A DNA stretch of 10,619 nucleotides from Deltaproteobacteria bacterium (GTDB lineage Bacteria; Desulfobacterota; Desulfobacteria; Desulfobacterales; UBA11574), in the NCBI GenBank assembly GCA_019313505.1, contig JAFDBA010000067.1, positions 1 through 10,619 of the forward strand. The letters are read 5' to 3'. Position 1 is the stretch's first letter. Every line of letters starts with the position of its first letter. Under the pieces are notes generated by a model, which saw nothing but the letters and a program-made list of their open reading frames with translations, had not been told where the DNA came from and ran no database searches. The translations under genes were made by a program, and so were the position numbers. Of this stretch, positions 7,757 through 10,619 are shown in pieces.

Positions 7757-7860
7757 GACACCTCATTTCTGCACAAGAAAAGTGCTCGTACCTCATTTTT
7801 AAATGATATCTTTTAAAGCCTTGAAAAAAGCATAAAAATCTGTCAACCACTAAAAAGTGA

Positions 7861-7889
7861 AATTTATCAGACTTACTCTATAATTACAA
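7861..7889 (-). promoter_or_regulatory. Candidate promoter of the mreB operon
   Basis: On the minus strand TTGTAA (7884-7889) is followed by 17 bases and TAAATT (7861-7866), preceded by TGA, which gives an extended -10 (TGnTAAATT). Each box matches four of six consensus bases. The start point would lie near 7854, giving a leader of about 98 bases. Two perfect TTGACA boxes lie nearby (7896-7901 and 7841-7846), but neither has a good -10 at the usual distance. The gap shows no convincing terminator, so read-through from the serine hydrolase gene is possible. Confidence 0.4.
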
Positions 7890-7936
7890 GAAAAATGTCA
7901 AGTCATAAAATCGCTTCGCTATTTAATTAAACTGTT

Positions 7937-9019
7937 TTAAATAAGATTTTTCATGACCATATCATGCAATTTCGGCCTGAAGGCTTTTATTCTGTTATTG
8001 TTACGGGAAGGATGTACACGATTGGTTAACAATATAATAATAACTCTCCGATCAAGATCCATCCAGAAAGATGTGCCGGTGAAGCCAAGATGCCCTACAC
8101 TTTCCTTTAAAAAATATTGCCCGCAACTCGGATCGACTGGAGATGGGGCGTCAAATCCCAAAGCCCGACCGGTAGGTTCCTGCCGTTTAAAAAAGATTTG
8201 AATTAAATCACTATCAAACACACCCGTGGAAGGGAACCCCAGGTATGCAGCATTAAGCTCGGACAAAAGAGAAAGAACATCTTGAGCCATCCCGAAAAGT
8301 CCGGCATGCCCCTCGATACAACCCACCACATAGGCGTTATCATCATGGACCACGCCCTCCAAAAGGATGTTCCGCCACGAACAGAATTCGGTGGCGGCAA
8401 ATTTCACCTGACGGGGCTTTAAATCTAAATCCACAAAAAACAGGTTTTCAAGACCCAGTGGATTGTATATCTCTTCCGTAACAAAACGGTCCAATCGATT
8501 TCCTGACACCTGTTCTATCACCCAGCACAAAATCATGAATCCTATATCGCTATACAGCACTTGTTTGCCGGGAGGATTTATAAGCGGTTCTTCCACTAAA
8601 AGCTCTCTTAAAACATCTTTTCTTTTATCTGGCTCAAGCTTGCGCAACAACTTGTAATAGGGGCGATAATCCGGAAGGCCCCCATTATGATAAAGCAGGT
8701 TTGCTATACTTATTCGTCCCTTGTCTGTATTATTAAATTGGGACAAAATCGATCCTATATGTTGATCCAGCTCCAGCTTCTTTTGCGAAATGAGCTTCAT
8801 AATCGCCAGAGTGGTTGCAAGTGGTTTTGTAAGAGATGCCAGGTCGAAAATTGTATCCCTTGTCATTTGACGACCAGAGAAGATATTAGCATATCCGTGG
8901 GCTTCGAAAAAAATCACGGAACCGGCAGTTGAGACCAGGAGCACTCCTCCCGGAAAAACGTCATTAGAAACCGCTTCTTTCATTAAGTTATTTGCCGATT
9001 CCATGTTTATATTCGCCAT
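7937..9019 (-). CDS. Serine hydrolase of the beta-lactamase / AmiE type, probably cytoplasmic
   Basis: The 360-residue protein belongs to the serine beta-lactamase-like hydrolases (class C, PBP4-like). Motifs are S62-L-T-K65 (nucleophile and base), Y156-S-D158 (Tyr motif, Asp instead of Asn) and H310-L-G312, followed by FTG, in the KTG position. The block VHDDNAYVVGCIEGHAGLF (about 224-242) is typical of the branch that includes the N-acetylmuramyl-L-alanine amidase AmiE of Bacillus subtilis. There is no hydrophobic N-terminal segment, so it should stay in the cytoplasm. It follows the LD-carboxypeptidase gene by three bases on the same strand, which suggests joint work on recovered muropeptides. 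The substrate is not settled: amidase, DD-peptidase and esterase activities all occur in this fold. The ribosome site is weak. Confidence 0.85.
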   Translation of the reverse strand: MANINMESANNLMKEAVSNDVFPGGVLLVSTAGSVIFFEAHGYANIFSGRQMTRDTIFDLASLTKPLATTLAIMKLISQKKLELDQHIGSILSQFNNTDKGRISIANLLYHNGGLPDYRPYYKLLRKLEPDKRKDVLRELLVEEPLINPPGKQVLYSDIGFMILCWVIEQVSGNRLDRFVTEEIYNPLGLENLFFVDLDLKPRQVKFAATEFCSWRNILLEGVVHDDNAYVVGCIEGHAGLFGMAQDVLSLLSELNAAYLGFPSTGVFDSDLIQIFFKRQEPTGRALGFDAPSPVDPSCGQYFLKESVGHLGFTGTSFWMDLDRRVIIILLTNRVHPSRNNNRIKAFRPKLHDMVMKNLI

Positions 9020-9022
9020 TTG

Positions 9023-9952
9023 CTATTTACTAATTTTCACGGTAGCCGGCTCATAAAAAGTCAGTATTTGCCGATCAGTGTCAAGGGTTGCTTCGAGTCC
9101 AATTGGGATCGTTATATTGATCTTGCTGTGACCTATCTCAAAACCAGCTAAAATAGGAATGTTGACATCTTTGAACATTTCCTGAACAATCCGGAATATC
9201 TCGTCGAGTTGTCCACATTCTTCAAAGGAACCGAGGACAAGGCCCTTGAGCCCCTCAAAACATCCGGCAAGCTTCATCTGAACCAGCATCCGGTCAATTC
9301 GATACGGCACCTCTCCCACATCCTCAATGAACAGAATCTTCCCGTTGAAACGTGGTGCATAAGGAGTCCCGACAAGATGGCATAAGGTGGTCAGGTTCCC
9401 GCCGGCCATAATCCCTGATGACACGCCGGGCTTTATGACAATACCTTTTTCAGGTTTAAGCTCAAGTATTGTATTGGATGTCAGCACCGCACACATTGCC
9501 GCAATGGTCTCTTTGATAGCATTAGCCAGCGTAGTTACCACAGGTCCGTGAAAGGTAACCAGACCGCAACGGTCATTTAATACAGACAGTAGAACCGAAA
9601 TATCGCTGAATCCCACAAAGATTTTCGGATTCTTTTGAATGGTTTCGAAATCGAGAAACGGAAGAATCCGCATGCTGCCATACCCGCCACGAGCACAAAC
9701 AACAGCCCGGATGGCTGGATCTGCAAACAAACGATTCACCTGATCCCCCCGCTGCACGTCGGTTCCAGCAAAAAATCCATGTTTTTGGAAAATACCCTCA
9801 TCAAAAAACGTTCGAAACCCCATCGATTCCAGAACAGCCTTTCCTTTCATGAACTTTTTCGGATCAAATGGACCGGCAGGTGCGACAATGCCCACAGTAT
9901 CCCCCTGCATCAGGCGAGGAGGCTTAACAGATTTTTTTTCTGTATTGCTCAT
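9023..9952 (-). CDS. ldcA: Muramoyltetrapeptide LD-carboxypeptidase (family S66)
   Basis: The 309-residue protein removes the terminal D-alanine from L-Ala-gamma-Glu-meso-DAP-D-Ala tetrapeptides in the cytoplasm, so the tripeptide can be reused in wall synthesis. The S66 features are all present: N-terminal GDTVGIVAPAGP (17-28), ARGGYGSMRILP (87-98), the nucleophile Ser116 in GFSDIS, Glu210 in LFIEDVGE and His275 in FEIGHS. These match the Ser/Glu/His triad of the Pseudomonas aeruginosa and E. coli enzymes in order and spacing. No signal peptide is seen. Length is typical. The ATG at 9952 has only a weak ribosome site (AGAGA); an internal Met15 just before GDTVGI is a possible alternative start. 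It heads a two-gene unit with the serine hydrolase. The related microcin-immunity protein MccF is less likely given this context. Confidence 0.93.
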   Translation of the reverse strand: MSNTEKKSVKPPRLMQGDTVGIVAPAGPFDPKKFMKGKAVLESMGFRTFFDEGIFQKHGFFAGTDVQRGDQVNRLFADPAIRAVVCARGGYGSMRILPFLDFETIQKNPKIFVGFSDISVLLSVLNDRCGLVTFHGPVVTTLANAIKETIAAMCAVLTSNTILELKPEKGIVIKPGVSSGIMAGGNLTTLCHLVGTPYAPRFNGKILFIEDVGEVPYRIDRMLVQMKLAGCFEGLKGLVLGSFEECGQLDEIFRIVQEMFKDVNIPILAGFEIGHSKINITIPIGLEATLDTDRQILTFYEPATVKISK

Positions 9953-10035
9953 ATGCTGTCTCTGGCTTTTGTTTTTAAAATCGCTGTTGTAACCTTAGGA
10001 ATAATCTATTAACTTTTTCCATATCACATCAGAGC

Positions 10036-10064
10036 TTGACATGATAGGTTCAAATTGTTAGTAA
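10036..10064 (+). promoter_or_regulatory. Candidate promoter of tRNA-Pro
   Basis: A perfect TTGACA (10036-10041) is followed by 17 bases and TAGTAA (10059-10064), which matches three of six consensus -10 bases. Transcription would begin near 10071, only a few bases before the tRNA 5' end at 10074. The -35 box and position are good; the -10 box is weak. Confidence 0.5.
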
Positions 10065-10073
10065 AACAGCAGT

Positions 10074-10155
<82 letters not shown>

Positions 10156-10169
10156 TTCTCAATAAAAAA

Positions 10170-10197
10170 GGCCACTTAGCAGTGGCCATTTTTATTT
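10170..10197 (+). terminator. Intrinsic terminator after tRNA-Pro, probably bidirectional
   Basis: GGCCACT, loop TAGC and AGTGGCC form a perfect seven-base stem with a four-base loop, followed by ATTTTTATTT. The stem is preceded by six A residues, so on the minus strand the same hairpin is followed by TTTTTTATT. It can therefore stop the tRNA transcript and also antisense transcription coming from the gene at the right edge. Confidence 0.88.
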
Positions 10198-10253
10198 CGT
10201 GATATAGGGAAAAGTGGCAAAAACACGACAAGTGTTTTAGTCTTTATTGAACT

Positions 10254-10278
10254 GCCGCTTGTGACAAAGCGGCTTTTT
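10254..10278 (+). terminator. Second intrinsic terminator on the plus strand
   Basis: GCCGCTT, loop GTGACA and AAGCGGC form a seven-base stem followed by five T residues and CATTTT. It lies 66 bases after the end of the first stem, with no gene recognised between. It may be a backup for the tRNA transcript, the end of a short unrecognised RNA, or the remains of a lost gene. On the minus strand there is no T run after the stem. Confidence 0.75.
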
Positions 10279-10318
10279 CATTTTGGAACAAGAATCTTTC
10301 AAATTTACTCAGTTTCAT

Positions 10319-10354
10319 GGCACATTTGGCACATTTGTGGACACAAAAGTGGAC
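10319..10354 (+). repeat. Short tandem repeats: GGCACATTT twice, then GTGGAC twice
   Basis: GGCACATTT occurs twice back to back (10319-10327 and 10328-10336). It is followed directly by GTGGAC at 10337-10342 and again at 10349-10354. A related GTGGCA lies at 10214-10219. Clusters of short direct repeats near the 3' end of a tRNA gene can be binding sites of a tyrosine recombinase, but no integrase gene and no second copy of the tRNA end are in the window, so this role is only a possibility. Confidence 0.45.
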
Positions 10355-10376
10355 CTGCTGGGAGAAAGGGTATTAC

Positions 10377-10412
10377 ATGTCCAGACCTAAACTTGATTTG
10401 AAAGAATCGTAA
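10377..10412 (+). pseudogene. Eleven-codon frame with a good ribosome site, possible relic of a small gene
   Basis: The frame reads MSRPKLDLKES and then stops. GGGAGAAAGGG ends six bases before the ATG, which is a strong ribosome site for so short a frame. The beginning resembles the basic MxRPK-type start of some small DNA-binding proteins. A shift near the stop would continue as RKAGQYIT before another stop. This would fit a decayed gene, perhaps from a mobile element, but the sample is too short to prove that it was ever coding. Confidence 0.2.
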
Positions 10413-10552
10413 GGCGGGTCAATACATCACTTGACAGTTCAATTTTCAGAGTTTGATATCACAACCTATTGAACCGACCTTAGATTTCCAGAGATATAGC
10501 AGTACACAAGTTTTCCGTGCTTGATTTAAGGTCAGCGAACAACACTGGGCAT

Positions 10553-10619
10553 TTATTTCTTCTTTTCTTTTTTCAATTTTCGTTTTTCCTTTGGATTAAG
10601 CTGGGCCTTTTTCTGTTCC
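10553..10619 (-). CDS. C-terminal tail of an unidentified lysine-rich protein (partial)
   Basis: The minus-strand frame is open from the right edge to a TAA at 10553-10555 and encodes 21 residues, ending in NPKEKRKLKKEKKK. Such a strongly basic tail is common at the ends of RNA- or ribosome-associated proteins, but I do not recognise the family. In AT-rich DNA a lysine-rich frame can also arise by chance. The orientation agrees with all other protein genes in the window, and the bidirectional hairpin at 10170-10187 could serve as its terminator. Confidence 0.45.
   Translation of the reverse strand, partial: EQKKAQLNPKEKRKLKKEKKK

Larger units (their letters stand above)
10279..10552. other. 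Gene-poor, AT-rich stretch beside the tRNA gene
   Basis: No open reading frame of useful length is seen on either strand here. The stretch holds the short tandem repeats near 10319-10354, an 11-codon reading frame with a good ribosome site (10377-10412), and a perfect TTGACA (10431-10436) without a convincing -10. The rest shows nothing I can assign. Confidence 0.5.

Noticed and set aside
7737..7796. Nineteen-codon upstream frame overlapping the mreB start
   Set aside because: It has no ribosome site and the overlap appears incidental to the AAATGAGGT repeat.
10318..10345. Sigma54-type promoter (TGGCAC ... GC)
   Set aside because: TGGCAC is present twice, but the GC element does not fall at the required distance from either copy.
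10431..10459. Plus-strand promoter with TTGACA and TGATAT
   Set aside because: The -10 matches only three of six bases and nothing on the plus strand downstream looks transcribed before the converging gene at the right edge.

Overview
The window reads as chromosomal DNA of a Gram-negative bacterium, most likely a sulfate-reducer-type deltaproteobacterium (Desulfobacterota). The basis is the moderate-to-low GC content, a split F-type ATP synthase operon starting with paired b' and b subunits that each carry a signal-like N-terminus, a bactofilin next to that operon, and a complete mreBCD-mrdA-rodA block. The placement is inference from gene content and order; no search was run. Every protein gene recognised lies on the minus strand, so transcription runs from right to left. 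Only the tRNA and its terminators are on the plus strand.

In the direction of transcription, the right edge (10553-10619) holds the lysine-rich C-terminal tail of an unidentified protein. Next is a gene-poor stretch (about 10188-10552) with short tandem repeats, a possible gene relic and two intrinsic terminators. A plus-strand tRNA-Pro(GGG) with encoded CCA lies at 10074-10150. A two-gene unit at 9952-7937 encodes an LD-carboxypeptidase with its Ser/Glu/His residues in place and a serine hydrolase of the beta-lactamase/AmiE type without a signal peptide. Together they suggest cytoplasmic recycling of muropeptides.

After a 180-base gap with a candidate promoter comes the rod-shape (elongasome) operon at 7756-2403: mreB, mreC, mreD, mrdA (PBP2, TTG start) and rodA, with gaps of 4 to 9 bases. 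MreB filaments position MreC/MreD and the RodA-PBP2 polymerase/crosslinking pair. A strong hairpin follows rodA. A bactofilin gene (1910-2251) comes next, adding a second, nucleotide-independent cytoskeletal polymer.

A good sigma70-type promoter at 1806-1834 then drives the ATP synthase operon: atpF' (b'), atpF (b), atpH (delta) and the first ten codons of atpA. Each adjacent pair is joined by a one-base TAATG stop/start overlap. The a and c subunit genes are not in the window.

Most of this is well-known housekeeping machinery. I found no convincing new system. The points most worth a second look are the physical linkage of recycling, elongasome, bactofilin and ATP synthase genes, and the repeat-bearing region beside tRNA-Pro.
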